NCBI GenBank assembly: GCA_030062745.1
Contig: CP099852.1
Location: forward strand, 20,420,266 to 20,484,265
Direction: 5' to 3'
DNA from: Capitulum mitella
Lineage: Eukaryota; Arthropoda; Thecostraca; Pollicipedomorpha; Pollicipedidae
Length of the DNA: 64,000 nt
A program made the position numbers and the translations under genes. The number at the start of each line of letters is the position of its first letter. The stretch's first letter is position 1. Below, in pieces: positions 1 to 11,142 of the stretch. The notes under the pieces are model-generated. The model did not search any database. It was not told where the DNA came from and was given only the letters and a program-made list of their open reading frames with translations.

Positions 1-480
1 CTGTCCCTGTCGCTTTTTGCCTCTGTCTCCTGTAATTCCAAATGCAGCCAGTATGTATGTCTGGATGCCCCATTGTCTGAGAGTCTGTTTGGATGTGTCC
101 TTGGATGTGTGTATGCCTGGACGTTCCTTTTTTCTGGGGTCTGTTTGAACGTGTCTTTATCTGCGCATGTGCTATTGCATCTTTGCATGCATGCCTGCAT
201 GTTTTTCTCTTTCTGTGCATGTTTAGATGTGTGTTTGTCTGTGCATATGTTTGAATGTGCCTTTGTCTGAATGTCTCTGAGCATGTCTTTCTGTGTATGC
301 TTGGATGCATCATTGTGTGCATTCCTGGATGTGTCTGTCCCTTTTGGGATACGTTTGTATGTGTCCTGATGTGCATGTATGCCTGGTTGTTTACTCTGCA
401 TGTATGCATGAATGTGTCTGTGTGTATGTCTCGATGTGTCTGTCTGTGTGTATGCCTGCATGTGTGGTGCTGTGTGAGAT
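1..480. repeat. TGTCTG/TGTATG-rich low-complexity tract
   Basis: Degenerate TGTCTG, TGTGTG and TGCATG motifs fill this stretch. Any open frame through it gives a Cys/Leu/Val/Met-rich translation typical of repeat-driven frames, so I call no gene. The same tract is present at 17129-17580 as part of a larger duplication. Confidence 0.85.
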
Positions 481-2520
481 AGCGTTGGTCATGCTGCCAA
501 AGTCGTCCTGGGCAACGGCGACGCTGGGCTTAGAGCTGGAGGCACGTGCCGACAACGGCCGTCTGCAGCTAGACCCGACGCTGGCTCTCGTCAAGCTCCT
601 CGCGATCGGGACTGGCTGCAGAATCCATCTCGGTTTCCAACCTCGACCTAGTTCATGCCAGCTTCGACGTGGTGCTGTAACTGCTCTGCAATAGGCGTCG
701 ACACGAGCACTTCTGCGAGGAGGTCCTTAATCATTTCTGCCTAGCTGATCGGTTCAGGCTGCAAACGATTTAGGTATGCTAATTCCCGCACCTTGCTGAG
801 ATAATTATTCATCGCCAGTGTTCAAGTCGCTGTATGCTGTCTCAGGCAGCGAATCGCAGCGAAGACGTGGGGCCGGCGAGTAGTCGAAAACGCCTGGCTT
901 CTGGCGGCGTCGCCGAGCCAGGGTTTGAAGTCGAACATTCATGCCAATCTGTTTTTTGTGTAGGTGCCGGCTATTCTATTAATCGCCCGCGCAGCGGCGA
1001 GGGCGCCGGTCAGGTGACGACCGGGGGGGCACGTGACATGACCTGAAAAAGGCGAAATGTTTTGTGTGGCCTGGTGCGGGGGAGGGGAGTTAACAGACGC
1101 CCCCGGCGATCGCTCCGCGCGTCTCCAGAGCACGCCTGACCGTATACGAGGCATCTTGCTTCGATTTATTGATATTCACATTCCGTTTCCGCACGTATCG
1201 AAACTTCAACTGTCATCATCCATAGACGGAATATGGCCCATTGGATGCGACCCTTGACATCAAAGTGTAGACAGCGCCTGCGCAGCGTTGCCGCTACATT
1301 CGCCACGGTCCGGCACGTTTTTTTCGTGGGAAACCCTCCACCCCGGATAACTGACGCCGTGGCTGTTTGGGCGATCGTCGGCTCGAAGTCGCGCTGCCCA
1401 AAAATACCTTTGCAACCTGTCTGGGAGGGACACATTCAAGAGAGGCGGCACGGTAGCAGCAGGATGAATGGCAGCGGCACGGCATGTCCTGCGTATAGGG
1501 TTGGGACAAGGACACGGGAAGTCGGAGGGAGCACCTGTCCCCCCTAACTTTTTTTAAATTTAACACTGACCATATCGGCGTTGACTGGAAAGAATTGACC
1601 CAAGATGCTTCTTTGGCTTCCCCCACAACCCCAACTATGGAGGAGTTCCCGCGCCCGTGGGTTGCGGGAGTGGAGGAGAAGAAAGGCAGTTGGGAGGGAT
1701 AGGTGGCAAGGGCCGGCGACGTCGATCGATCGGTGAAGAACAGGGACACAGCCGGCTATGGACGAGAACCTTGGAGAGAGGACACTGTGACGGCGATCGG
1801 ACCGCAAAGTGTCGAAGGATAGAAGTAGCAGCGGAAATGGGGCGGGGGCAACGGGGCGAAATGCCCCACATACAAAGACATGGGAGCAAGCGTATCTTTT
1901 TGTCCCCGCAAAAATGGTCGCGTGACACGTACAAATTTTGGTTACAGAGTCTTGAAATAGGAACTGGTTATGGTGTTACTCGGTTTCACATTTTCATTAC
2001 TTATACTGCTTCACCACTAAGTTTCTGGATCAATGCTGTACACGTCTGTAAAAATAACTGGTAGTGTTTCTTTAAGGCTCATGCAAATGAAGGCGTGTAA
2101 AGAGCTTACTTGTTGCGTTGTGCGTGTTTTTGCCGATCGCGATCCAAACCAGCTCATTTTGTTTATAGCTGAAGATGGAATTTTTCGATGGTGCTGGGTT
2201 TGAGGCACCTTTTGATTTCGGGATTTCAAAAACGTCATAAAAAACTGTGGCTAGACAGAGACAGACGGAGGCAGATCAAGTGAGGAAGAGACAGAGACAG
2301 GATCTGGATCAGAACAGCATCAGAACACGATGGCTTCGTCAGTGACTGTAGGTGCTGGTTGCCTCCCTGTGCACAAGCACTTGGACCAGTAGCGTAGCCA
2401 GGGAGGTCATTGGGGTCTCATTTGTAGCACACGAAGAGCTCCCCTGCAACTGACCTAAAGGGGCCCTCCTGGCTGGGAAAGGCAAAACTACTCCTATTCA
2501 TAGGGCCCCGGTCCCCAGAC

Positions 2521-2563
2521 AAAGATTCCTCTGCACCGGCGCAGCCGGTGCAGAGGAATCTTT
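2521..2563. repeat. Perfect inverted repeat, 20-bp arms, 3-nt centre
   Basis: Arms at 2521-2540 and 2544-2563 are exact reverse complements around GCA. Such a loop is too short for a normal Dicer substrate, so a cruciform-prone palindrome is likelier than a microRNA precursor. It is retained intact in the duplicate at 19612-19654. Confidence 0.9.
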
Positions 2564-2859
2564 TGTAGGTGGGGCGCCCTCCTCAGACCCGCGTTTTTTA
2601 GTGAGGCCCATTGCACATCGGCTTCCCAGGAATACATAGATGCAAAGGCCAACTGGAAACGAGCCAGGTGACAATGTTAAAACGAGCTTTGAAGTTGATT
2701 TTAACATTTGGTGATTACAGTAAACGCTTTTTCGCTAATTTTACTGAAACTGAAAGGACGCAAGCAGAAGAGAAAAAGTGTCAATGCAAGGCAAGGCAAC
2801 AAAACGCTCGTGCCACTTTGGAAAGAAAGAGCACAAGTACGGGTGATAAGTTTCGGCTG

Positions 2860-3140
2860 CGGCTGAGACTGAGCCGGAGAAGACAGTGTGCAAATCCAGC
2901 CTTCCTCTCCGCAACTCGCCCCGGCGGCTCCACTCCGATCGGCAGGCGCCGCCGGCCAGCTGGCCCGCGCCGGGCGACGGCCCCGCGCCGATCGGCAGGC
3001 GCAGCCGGTCAGCCGTCGACCATTGTGCGGGAGAGCGGCCGTCTGACAGCCGACTCACCCTGGCGACCGCTATGGCACGGCGAAGAGCGCCGCAAGGAGA
3101 CGCCGGGCCTGACCGGAACAAAAAAACACCGCGTCAGTGA
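2860..3140. other. GC- and CpG-rich patch
   Basis: About 280 bases rich in CG dinucleotides between AT-richer flanks. A 15-base CCGATCGGCAGGCGC motif occurs twice, near 2936 and 2989. It could be a CpG-rich promoter or simply part of a repeat; no adjacent exon supports a promoter. The same patch lies at 19945-20235. Confidence 0.35.
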
Positions 3141-5183
3141 CCAGTAGGCGCAACCGGCCCACCCCCGTCAACGAAGGGTGGTGAAATACACCAAGCAACG
3201 GGGTAATAGCGACAGTCGATCATTCATTAGCTGCGGTGACAGGTTATGTTCATAAGTCCATGACTATATGATACTGCTTGGTTGTAGTGTTTCCATTAAT
3301 TTGTATAAAAATAACATCTTCGTATATTAAGGTGCGTGTGTGTGTGTGATCGTGTGCCTAGTGTAACATACTTGCAATGATGGTCGACTTTGGCACGATT
3401 CCGGTCAGCCGCACTACGACCCAGGTGCTGACTGAAACTAGGTTCTCTAGAAATGACAAAGAAAGATTTCTTACAACTGTTCAAAGAAACTTCGGACAGT
3501 GGAATATCTTCTGAGCTATTTACACCAACGAAGCACCATGGACGTTGAGGCTGCAGCCCTAGTTAGCTCACGGCAAGATTATAAGACGACAAAGTATTTT
3601 TCCCATTGCATGACTCGGAAATCATCAAAATTTGAGATTCTGATTGAAAGGCTACGCATCTCCTCATAGATCAAATCCCGAGAAATGGACACTGAGACGT
3701 TTCCCAGCGGCTTCTAGGACAAAGGTGGTGCAGTTCAGTCCAACTTCAATGATCGAATAAAGTGGAGCCGTCCACGGTGCCAGCCTGCCTTAAGTGTAGC
3801 CCATTCATCGGCTATCAACGAGCCAACGGACCACTGCCAACCGGAGCGAGTCCACCCCGACAGCGTTTAAAACAGACAACGTTCTCCGCTCAAGGTCGTG
3901 GATACCACGGTGTCACGAAAAACAAAATGTGGTCATCTCTCAGAAGAAGCGGCAGATCTTTACAACATCCTGTTTCCCGCTCGCCAGATATCCTGTGGAA
4001 TCGCGATGTGAATGATTTGTGCCGACTAAGATCGTAGACGCAGGTAGCGTCCAACTCTGTTTAGTTTTGTCTCGGCACATCCGGCATAGACCCCGTTTTT
4101 AAGGAGGTAAAATTGTTAATGAATTAAGACATGCGTGAAAGAATTTCTTTTTTGTTCTTCAGCCCATTCTTAAATATCCAGTAGTGAACTGCAGGTACAA
4201 ACACATTTCGCACTGGCCCGGGTTCGCTCCGTGGCGGCAACGCGGCAAGCCGGCATTGGCACCGACAACCATCCCCCATCATATTAGCGGCGCTACTACG
4301 GCATTTGAAAGCACTTTATCGGGTCATGTCACAGTGTAACGTCTGGGCAATGGCATTTGAAAGCGCATTGTAAAATCGGTCAAATTCCACACAGTTAAGG
4401 CAGAAGTCATAGCCTGATTTGCACTGGTCTAATGATTTTGTTGATATCATTGAAGCAATTTTCCCACATTCTCAGACGTATGCTGTGATAAAACAACAAA
4501 ACATCATGCGCCATATGACCAGCACTAATCAGCTTAGAAGTGAACTGAATTTACATAACAATGAAGAACTACCTCTCCAGCCTTACCGCCTTGCAGCGTG
4601 TGTTTCCCGGAAAGAATTGGCTGTCTCCGGTGCCGTAAGTCTGGTCAAATATCAGAGCAAAGCAGCATTTCCTTCCCGCCCCTCCGTACTGCGGAATAGC
4701 TGTGAACCAGGCTTAAAATGGAAATTTCCCTGTCAATTAAACAACCCATTTTAGTGCGCAGCTTCTTAACATTCTGAAGTGCTGAAATTTTCAATCAATT
4801 GAGAAAGTAGAGTGTTAGGGTATAAACTGTAAACATACTGACTTCCACGTGCTTCCAAAATATAGACATAACCTATGATTTTGTACAGAAGCAAAATTTT
4901 TGGAGACTAGAGGAAACTTGGAGAAACATGTAAAAACATGGAGATAATCAGCGAGTTACAATTATATTTCCGGCCTCATGTACACAAATTACGTGACCTT
5001 CAAGTCGTTCGTTTAAAGCAGTTGTGCATCACACAGTGCATGCATGACTGCGGCACATCCTATCCTGCTTTTTTTATTTTTTGTCTCAGCAAAGTATCGG
5101 TTGCCGCAATCGTAAACGTCCCAGCCTCTCGCACTGGTTGCTGCGTGGCAAGATTTCATTGTCGAGCTCAAAAGCAAATAAGT

Positions 5184-5344
5184 ACTGGGCGGCGGCCGGC
5201 TGACGGAGCTGTCGTTCGTGGATATGCACTCAGTGCGGGCCGTCCGGCTGGTGCCGGAAACTCCGGGCGGCTACATTATGGTACGGCCGTCCGTCGCCTG
5301 GCCATACCGTACCCCGTTGCGCCTGTACAGAGAGTATCGGAGCC
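5184..5344 (+). other. Exon-like fragment I of the LRLWEG unit, old copy
   Basis: An open frame containing FVDMHSVRAVRLVPE runs from an AG at about 5182-5183 to a good donor (CC followed by GTAAGTAA) at 5345. The same stretch, with a few substitutions and one in-frame 6-base insertion, recurs at 9508-9640 and, inverted, at 41358-41515, where it is preceded by a convincing acceptor (TATCTTCTAG). I do not recognise the protein. The later copies run on into unrelated sequence instead of a donor, so they look like captured exon pieces. Differences between copies include several amino-acid changes, so selection on the protein is not demonstrated. Confidence 0.35.
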
Positions 5345-5693
5345 GTAAGTAACCGTATTCCTTGCCACTGTACTCTCCCATGTGTTTAGATTCTGCAATG
5401 GTAATATCTACGTGCGCATATCCATGCACACATGTATACATATGTAAGTACATACATAACAGGATTGTATTCATAGGTCCCACGTCACCTCTTCATAGGT
5501 TGTAAGAGTACTTTGCTCATGGGTCTCACGTCACTTCTATAAATTTGTAACAGCTGATGAATTTTTCCAATAACTAACTCAAAAGCAAGAAATGATGTTC
5601 ATTTCAAGTAACCTTAATGCTTCCTCTGCCACACTTGTCAGACCCTCATTGCCTTTATATTTTTGTTTACCGCCGTAACGATACAAAACAAAG

Positions 5694-5805
5694 CTGAGGA
5701 TTCGAAACGCCATCCCAGACAAGCAAGATTTAGGACATCAGTGGCGAGAGCACCTCCAAGCGGGCGTGCAATTTGCTGAACTTGGGATTCTCCGTTTGTG
5801 GGAAG
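5694..5805 (+). other. Exon-like fragment II of the LRLWEG unit, diverged copy
   Basis: The frame AAC GCC ATC CCA GAC AAG encodes NAIPDKQDLGHQW and ends in GILRLWEG before GTACAC. It is homologous to three closer copies (6885-7006, 9860-9981, 41022-41143 inverted), which read NANQDKSDLCHEW and LRLWEGAPF. Many differences from those copies are synonymous (Ala, Gln, Arg, Leu and Gly third positions) or conservative (Asp/Glu), the pattern left by past protein coding. The family is not recognised. The upstream AG has a poor pyrimidine tract, and fragment I at 5184-5344 does not join it in frame, so this is probably a decayed gene piece. Confidence 0.4.
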
Positions 5806-6673
5806 GTACACGATTCATTTCAACCTGGATGATGAGGACAGCACGTGTCGTTTCACAGGTGTAACGCTGGTACTACGCTGGTGCGCAGGTCTGCGTGCGA
5901 TACAGAGCTTTGATTTTGACTCCATACCAACCTTGTAACGCATTGTTTTGCCTCTAGCACCAAACCGAAAGAGCTGAAAGTAAGCTTTGCACGCTTCTAA
6001 TGAGTAAGATCATACTTGGCGGTCGCTCGGCAAAATCTAAAACGCGGCGTTCCTGCGTGCTTAAGCTTCGGGTGTCTAGCGTCCGAACGCGGCAGAGGTG
6101 ACACCGTTAGGTGCGCCGACTCGGCAGACGACTGTGGCGACTTCCCTAGTTCGTGGCGTTTGACACGTGCAATGTGGCGCGTGGCGCACCTCTGTAGAAT
6201 TCAATTGATCACGGGTACAGGTCAAAAAGGCCGAAGCCGTTGAACCAAGACTTGGTGACAACATGGGCTCCATTTGAAGGTGCCCGTCTTGGTGGTCGGC
6301 ACCTGCGTGCAGTCCAGGTGGCGATTCACGGGCTCGTGTTTCGTTTTGGACTCGGGGAACTCGCAGTGCCAACAGTGATCGAGGTGGCTGAAATTGCGGT
6401 GGTTAGATAGCCCAGCACTAGGTCTATCCAGCGATACCTCATTTGATGAGCAGAGTGAAACGATTCACGTCCAGAGCACGTATGCTTCACTTACAACCCC
6501 CTCTTTCTTATGGGCCGATGTCCGGGGCGTACACGGCGCAATTTGTTGCGGTGTTGGGTTGGAGGGCGAACGGGCAGCTGCGTGATCAATTTCGATGGGT
6601 TCAGAACGGAACGGGGATGCAGCTTGCACGTTCAGTGCAAGGAATTCCAGATTTACATCCCCCCTTCAATGCC
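5806..6673 (+). repeat. Degenerate continuation of the old LRLWEG unit
   Basis: Patches here still align with the younger units. One example is the TGGCGGTCGCTCGG stretch at about 6018, which corresponds to TGGTGGTCGCTCGG at about 7228. Reading frames are broken and no gene is supported. Confidence 0.4.
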
Positions 6674-6884
6674 GCAAAGCTACTACCATTGGGATACTAG
6701 ACACTGGCGAGCAGGAGCACGTGATACGTGACATTCGATATTTGAGGCTCTTTTTCATGTCATTTGCTTCAGCCATGGTGCATGCGGGACACATGTTCTG
6801 TGGTCCTTTGCCCCTTGCCCTTCAGGCTTTTGGTTTGGCAACCGTTGATGCTGGAAGCGTCAAATTATGTGATGGGCTGCTAAG

Positions 6885-7006
6885 TCATAAACGCTAACCA
6901 GGACAAGTCAGATTTATGTCATGAGTGGCAAGATGCCACTAATGTATGCATGCAGCTTGCTGACATTGGGACCCTCCGACTGTGGGAAGGCGCACCATTC
7001 AGTAAG
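6885..7006 (+). other. Exon-like fragment II, copy b
   Basis: After CTGCTAAG, the 122-base segment encodes NANQDKSDLCHEW and TLRLWEGAPF and ends in a strong donor (AGTAAG followed by GTATGT). It is the same length as copies c and d. The product is not recognised. No confidently joinable neighbouring exon is visible, so this is annotated as an exon relic rather than a gene. Confidence 0.4.
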
Positions 7007-7992
7007 GTATGTCTGCTCTATTTTGACCCTAAATCATTGCTCAAGCACAATAATTTGTATTTGGTTTAATTTCTGCAAATTTTAAGCTGTTGACCTCGTA
7101 ACCTTTTGTCATTTGACCCAGCTTGACAAAAGGGCATGGAAAAATAATTCTTTTCCGTGCCAAAAGAAGAGGCTTGTTCAAAATTGGAGTGACTGAAATC
7201 GTGATTTGTATGCACTTATTTCATACGTGGTGGTCGCTCGGAGAAGTTGAGATCGCAACGTTCCAACGTGAATGCTTTATGGTCCTTTGCTTTCATGCTT
7301 CAGCTCTTTTAACCATCCAGAGTGAGGGAACTGGAACTTTCCGTCGACATTTTAATCAAGATTGTTTTGTCACATGGGCCAGCCATCCAAATGACTAGAG
7401 ATGTCAATGCTGGGACTTTAGCCGAGTCCCGAGATCGAGGGACTGAGATTTTTTGCAATCCCGAGATCGAGGGATCATGTTTTTTTGTGGACAAATGCAT
7501 TCAGATTGACTTATATGTTTGCTAAGCATACAAACGCATTACATTTGTAGCGCAAACATTCCCTAGTCGATAAGATGCACGTGCACTTACATACGAGTAC
7601 AAGGCTGTTGATCTCATGTGTAGAATAGTAATCCTCGCAAAATTGTAATACCATTCAGGGCTCGTCTTCGTGCATGCAGAGTTGCAAATCCCAGCCAGTT
7701 GTACATGTCGAGATCGCACGGCCGCTGAATTTGGATGCCAGTTCTTTCCGAGAGAAAGAAGAGGAAGAGACAAGCTGGGAATCGCCAGTTGTCTCCAGAT
7801 GTCGCTTGCTCATTCCCATCGAGCCACCGCCATCTGATGTTCCCTGAATGTCATGGAAACCGAAATAAGGTTGAATCAGGTATTGCGTTATTAGTTTATG
7901 AACCACTACTTTGATAAATACGAGTGTACAATGCGAGGCAACCAAGCAGCAGTTACTTCTAATACAAGACTATAAGTCTACTCCTGTCATCT

Positions 7993-9214
7993 TTAACCCT
8001 ATTCCAGGCAGGGGGGGGGGGCGGAATCCGCCCCCACTCGGTTTTTTTGCCTGCCAATTCCAGGCTTTTTAACGCACCTTCACGAAACTTGGTCACTTTT
8101 CCTAGCTATTCTTTCTACGTGTTGTGACAAAATTTCAAAATTCTATTTTGCTCAGGGGCGGAGCCAGGCAACGTTTTTGGGAGGCACCTCATGCCATTTT
8201 TGGCCATGTTGAGGGTAACAGGAAAATGTCTGCCAAAAACAGAGTTTTAAAGCTAGAACTTTAAACTTGAGATGGATGTATAGCTCAATAGTTGGGCAAT
8301 GTGCAGATGTAATTTTGTTTATTTGAGGTCATTTTACAAGGTCAGGTCAAGGTCAAAAGTCAAAATTTGTTTTTTTCGCTATAATTTCGGCGCCATTTTT
8401 TCAAATGCCAAACCCGGAATATGTGTCACGTAGAAGGGTGCCCTCTACTTGTGTACCAAGTTTCAGCTTGATATCAGGTCGGGTCACGGAGATATGATGT
8501 AAAATGTCAGTGCGCGTACCCTATGTCGCAATAGCCATAAAATGAAATTTTTGAAATAGAGTGAATTCAAATGATTGAAAACGTTTACAGACAATATTAA
8601 ATAAACACGAGATCATTTCAAGTGACCCCAAGGTAACTGCAGGTCATTTAAGGTCAAAGGTCACAAGTTGATCTGAGAAACGTGTGACCGTGACAGTTCC
8701 CCCTTTTTCATGTCCCTGGCACCGCCTATGCTAACATTATACAAACATTGTAATGCGATTTGTACTTCTTTAGTATAAAATGACTAGCAGAAGCCAAAAA
8801 AGGGTGTTTGCCTATTTTGTTCATTCAGATGTTAGAAAACTAATCCTCCTATTTTTGAAACCCTGTAAACACCCATGAATTTTCTCAAAATTTCAAATTT
8901 GTGGACCCATGGTAAAAGCCCTATCTATAATCTCTCGATTCATGCCAGTTTCATCGAAATCGGTCCATAAACGACGGAGTTATAAGAGGTCCAAGAGTAC
9001 CCCCCATTTTGACATTTTTGCCCCCCTGTATCCACAAATTTCAAAATTTTGAAAATTTCTTTTTATAAAAATGTAGTTCACGTGACGGCAAATCGATTGC
9101 CGTTTGTTGCGATGAAATCGGACGAGTAGTTCTCGAGATCTCAGGGGAGGTCGAATCCGCCGCCCCCCTGCCGGGAATCGACCATACCGTCTAGCCCTCC
9201 GGGAATAGGGTTAA
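7993..9214 (-). mobile_element. piggyBac-like MITE, copy 1 (complete, TTAA target duplication)
   Basis: The segment is bounded by TTAA on both sides, with ends CCCTATTCC at the left and GGAATAGGG at the right, i.e. inverted CCCT-starting termini as in piggyBac-superfamily elements. Subterminal poly-G/poly-C tracts flank a non-coding body with repeated AGGTCA-type motifs. No transposase frame is present, so it is a non-autonomous element. The orientation is opposite to the copies at 23755, 25220 and 31751. The two paralogous host segments at 10963-10966 and 40037-40040 have a single TTAA at the same point, which shows insertion at TTAA. Confidence 0.88.
8651..8663 (+). promoter_or_regulatory. 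Perfect DR1 nuclear-receptor-type motif inside MITE copy 1
   Basis: AGGTCAAAGGTCA is two AGGTCA half-sites in direct repeat with a one-base spacer, the textbook RXR/USP or HNF4 DR1 site. Further half-sites flank it. It lies inside a transposon, and binding is not shown. Confidence 0.45.
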
Positions 9215-9382
9215 AAGGCCGTATTCCCTCGCTCTAGAACCTGGTAACCCACCATGGCGATCGCTTTTCCGAAAATTGTATTTTCCATGAAGTAACAACA
9301 TGACAGATGGCAAAACTTATCACGTCATTACGCTCCTCCTCCAGAATGGATGCCAGCGTGCAATGAACAGCACGTCATCAGA

Positions 9383-9505
9383 TCACAGGCTCAGACGAAC
9401 AGGGCCGCGACTTTCGTCTGATCGCCGGTCTTCGGATCTTCGATCAACGACGATCTTCCCGATCTCCGTACGACCTCTGCTGATATCGGCATTTGAAGTC
9501 CGTCG
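9383..9505 (-). pseudogene. Tail of gypsy pol frame, copy b (fragment)
   Basis: This matches the last codons of the Pro/Glu/Thr-rich pol tail seen more fully at 11143-11421 (minus) and 39582-39860 (plus). Only the terminal part, including the DDQTKVA-like end, remains before the junction with copy c. Confidence 0.5.
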
Positions 9506-9859
9506 GAGCTGTCGGAGCAGTTCGTGGATATGCACCCAGTGCGGGCCGTCCGGCTGGTGCCGGAAACTCCGGACGGCTACAATACGGTACGGCCGTCCGC
9601 CGCCTGGCCATACCGTACCCCCTTGCGCCTGTGCACAGAGCACACTCTGTGCAAAGCTACTACCATTGGGATGTTGGACACTGGCGAGCAGGAGCACGTT
9701 TACGTGACATTCGATATTTGAGGCTCTTTTTCATGGCATTTGCTTCAGCCATGGTGCATGCGGGACGCACGTTCTGTGGTCCTTTTCCCTTGTGCTTCAG
9801 GCCTTTGGTTTGGCAACCGTTGATGCTAGATGCGTCAAATTCTGTGATGGGCTGCTAAG

Positions 9860-9981
9860 TCAAAAACGCTAACCAGGACAAGTCAGATTTATGTCATGAG
9901 TGGCAAGATGCCACTAATGTGAGCATGCAGTTTGTTGACATTGGGTCTCTCCGATTGTGGGAAGGCGCACCATTCATTAAG
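9860..9981 (+). other. Exon-like fragment II, copy c
   Basis: A 122-base homologue of 6885-7006, encoding NANQDKSDLCHEW and SLRLWEGAPFIK, ending at a GTATGT donor. It differs from copy b by a few amino-acid changes (Cys to Ser, Ala to Val, Ser to Ile). The protein is not recognised. Confidence 0.4.
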
Positions 9982-11142
9982 GTATGTCTGCTCTATTTTG
10001 GCACTAAATCATTGCTCAAGCACAATAATTTGTATTTGGTTTACTTTCTGCAAATTTTAAGCTTTTGTCAATTGACCCAGCTTGATAAAAGGGCATGGAA
10101 AAATAATTCTTTTCCGTGCCAAAAAAGAGGCTTGTTCAAAATTGGAGCGACTGAAATCGTGATATGTATGCTTTAAGTGGGTGAGATTTCATACGTGGTG
10201 GTCGCTCGGAGAAGTTGAGATCGCAACGTTCCAAAGTGAATGTTTTATGGTCTTTTGCTTTCATGTTTCAGTTCTTTTAACCATCCAAAGTGAGGGAATT
10301 GGAACTTTCCGTCGACATTTTAATCAAGTTTGTTTTGTCACATGGGCCAGCCATCCAAATGACTAGAGATGTCAATGCTGGGACTTTAGCCGAGTCCCGA
10401 GATGGAGGGACTGAGATTTTTGCAATCCCGAGATCGAGGGATCATGTTTTTTGTTGATAAATACATTCAAATTGAATTATATGTTTGCTAAGCATACAAA
10501 CGCATTACATTTGTAGCACAAACATTCCCTAGTCGATAAGAGCCACGTGCACTTACATACGAGTACAAGGCTGTGGATCGCATGTGTAGAAAAGTAATCC
10601 TCGCAAAATTGTAATACCATTCAGGGCTCGTCTTCGTGCATGCGGAGTTGCAGATCCCAGCCAGTTGTACATGCCGAGATCGCACGGCCGCTGAATTTGG
10701 ATGCCAGTTCTTTCCGAGAGGAAGAAGAGGAAGAGACAAGCTGGGAATCCCCAGTTGTCTCCAGATGTCGCTCGCTCATTCCCATCGAGCCACCGCCACC
10801 TGATGTTCCCTGAATGCCATGGAAACCGAAATAAGGTTGAATCAGGTATTGCGTTATTAGTTTATCAACCACTATATTGATAAATACGAGTGTACAACGC
10901 GAGGCAACCAAGCAGCAGTTACTTCTAATACAAACGAGACTATAAGTCTACTCTTGTCATCTTTAAAAGGCCGTATTCCCTCACTCTAAAACCTGATAAC
11001 CCACCATGGCGATCGCTTTTCCGAAAACTGTATTTTCCATGAAGTAACAACATGACAGATGGCAAAACTTATCACGTCATTACGCTCCTCCTCCAGAATG
11101 GATGCCAGCGTGCAATGAACAACACGTCGTCAGATCACAGAC

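Larger units (their letters stand above)
1..5180 (+). repeat. Segmental duplication A, copy 1 (partner 17129-22267)
   Basis: Position 1 aligns with 17129 in the same orientation and the match continues to 5180/22267, with scattered substitutions and small indels (for example about 25 bases near 430 that are absent from copy 2). The copy continues off the left window edge. Its right end is abrupt: both copies share GCAAATA, then copy 1 runs into the repeat unit that begins near 5184 while copy 2 runs into unrelated sequence. I see no recognisable gene inside. Open frames shared by the two copies are expected simply from their high identity. Confidence 0.93.
6674..9508 (+). repeat. LRLWEG unit, tandem copy b (carries a MITE insertion)
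   Basis: From GCAAAGCTACTACC onward this matches the copy starting at 9651 and the inverted copy ending near 41350. It holds exon-like fragment II, a non-coding middle and, at its right end, the reversed tail of a gypsy pol frame (9383-9500). It is interrupted by a 1.2 kb TTAA-flanked MITE at 7993-9214. Its right boundary abuts copy c directly, giving a tandem arrangement. Confidence 0.8.

Noticed and set aside
2521..2563. microRNA precursor
   Set aside because: A three-base loop and a 20-bp perfect stem do not fit a Drosha/Dicer hairpin.
3762..4037. 91-codon frame preserved in both duplicated blocks (also 20854-21129)
   Set aside because: The blocks are near-identical throughout, so preservation carries no coding signal; no domain or codon bias is seen.
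4419..4754. 111-codon frame, truncated to 82 codons in the partner copy
   Set aside because: One base change creates an in-frame stop upstream in the partner; no recognisable protein.
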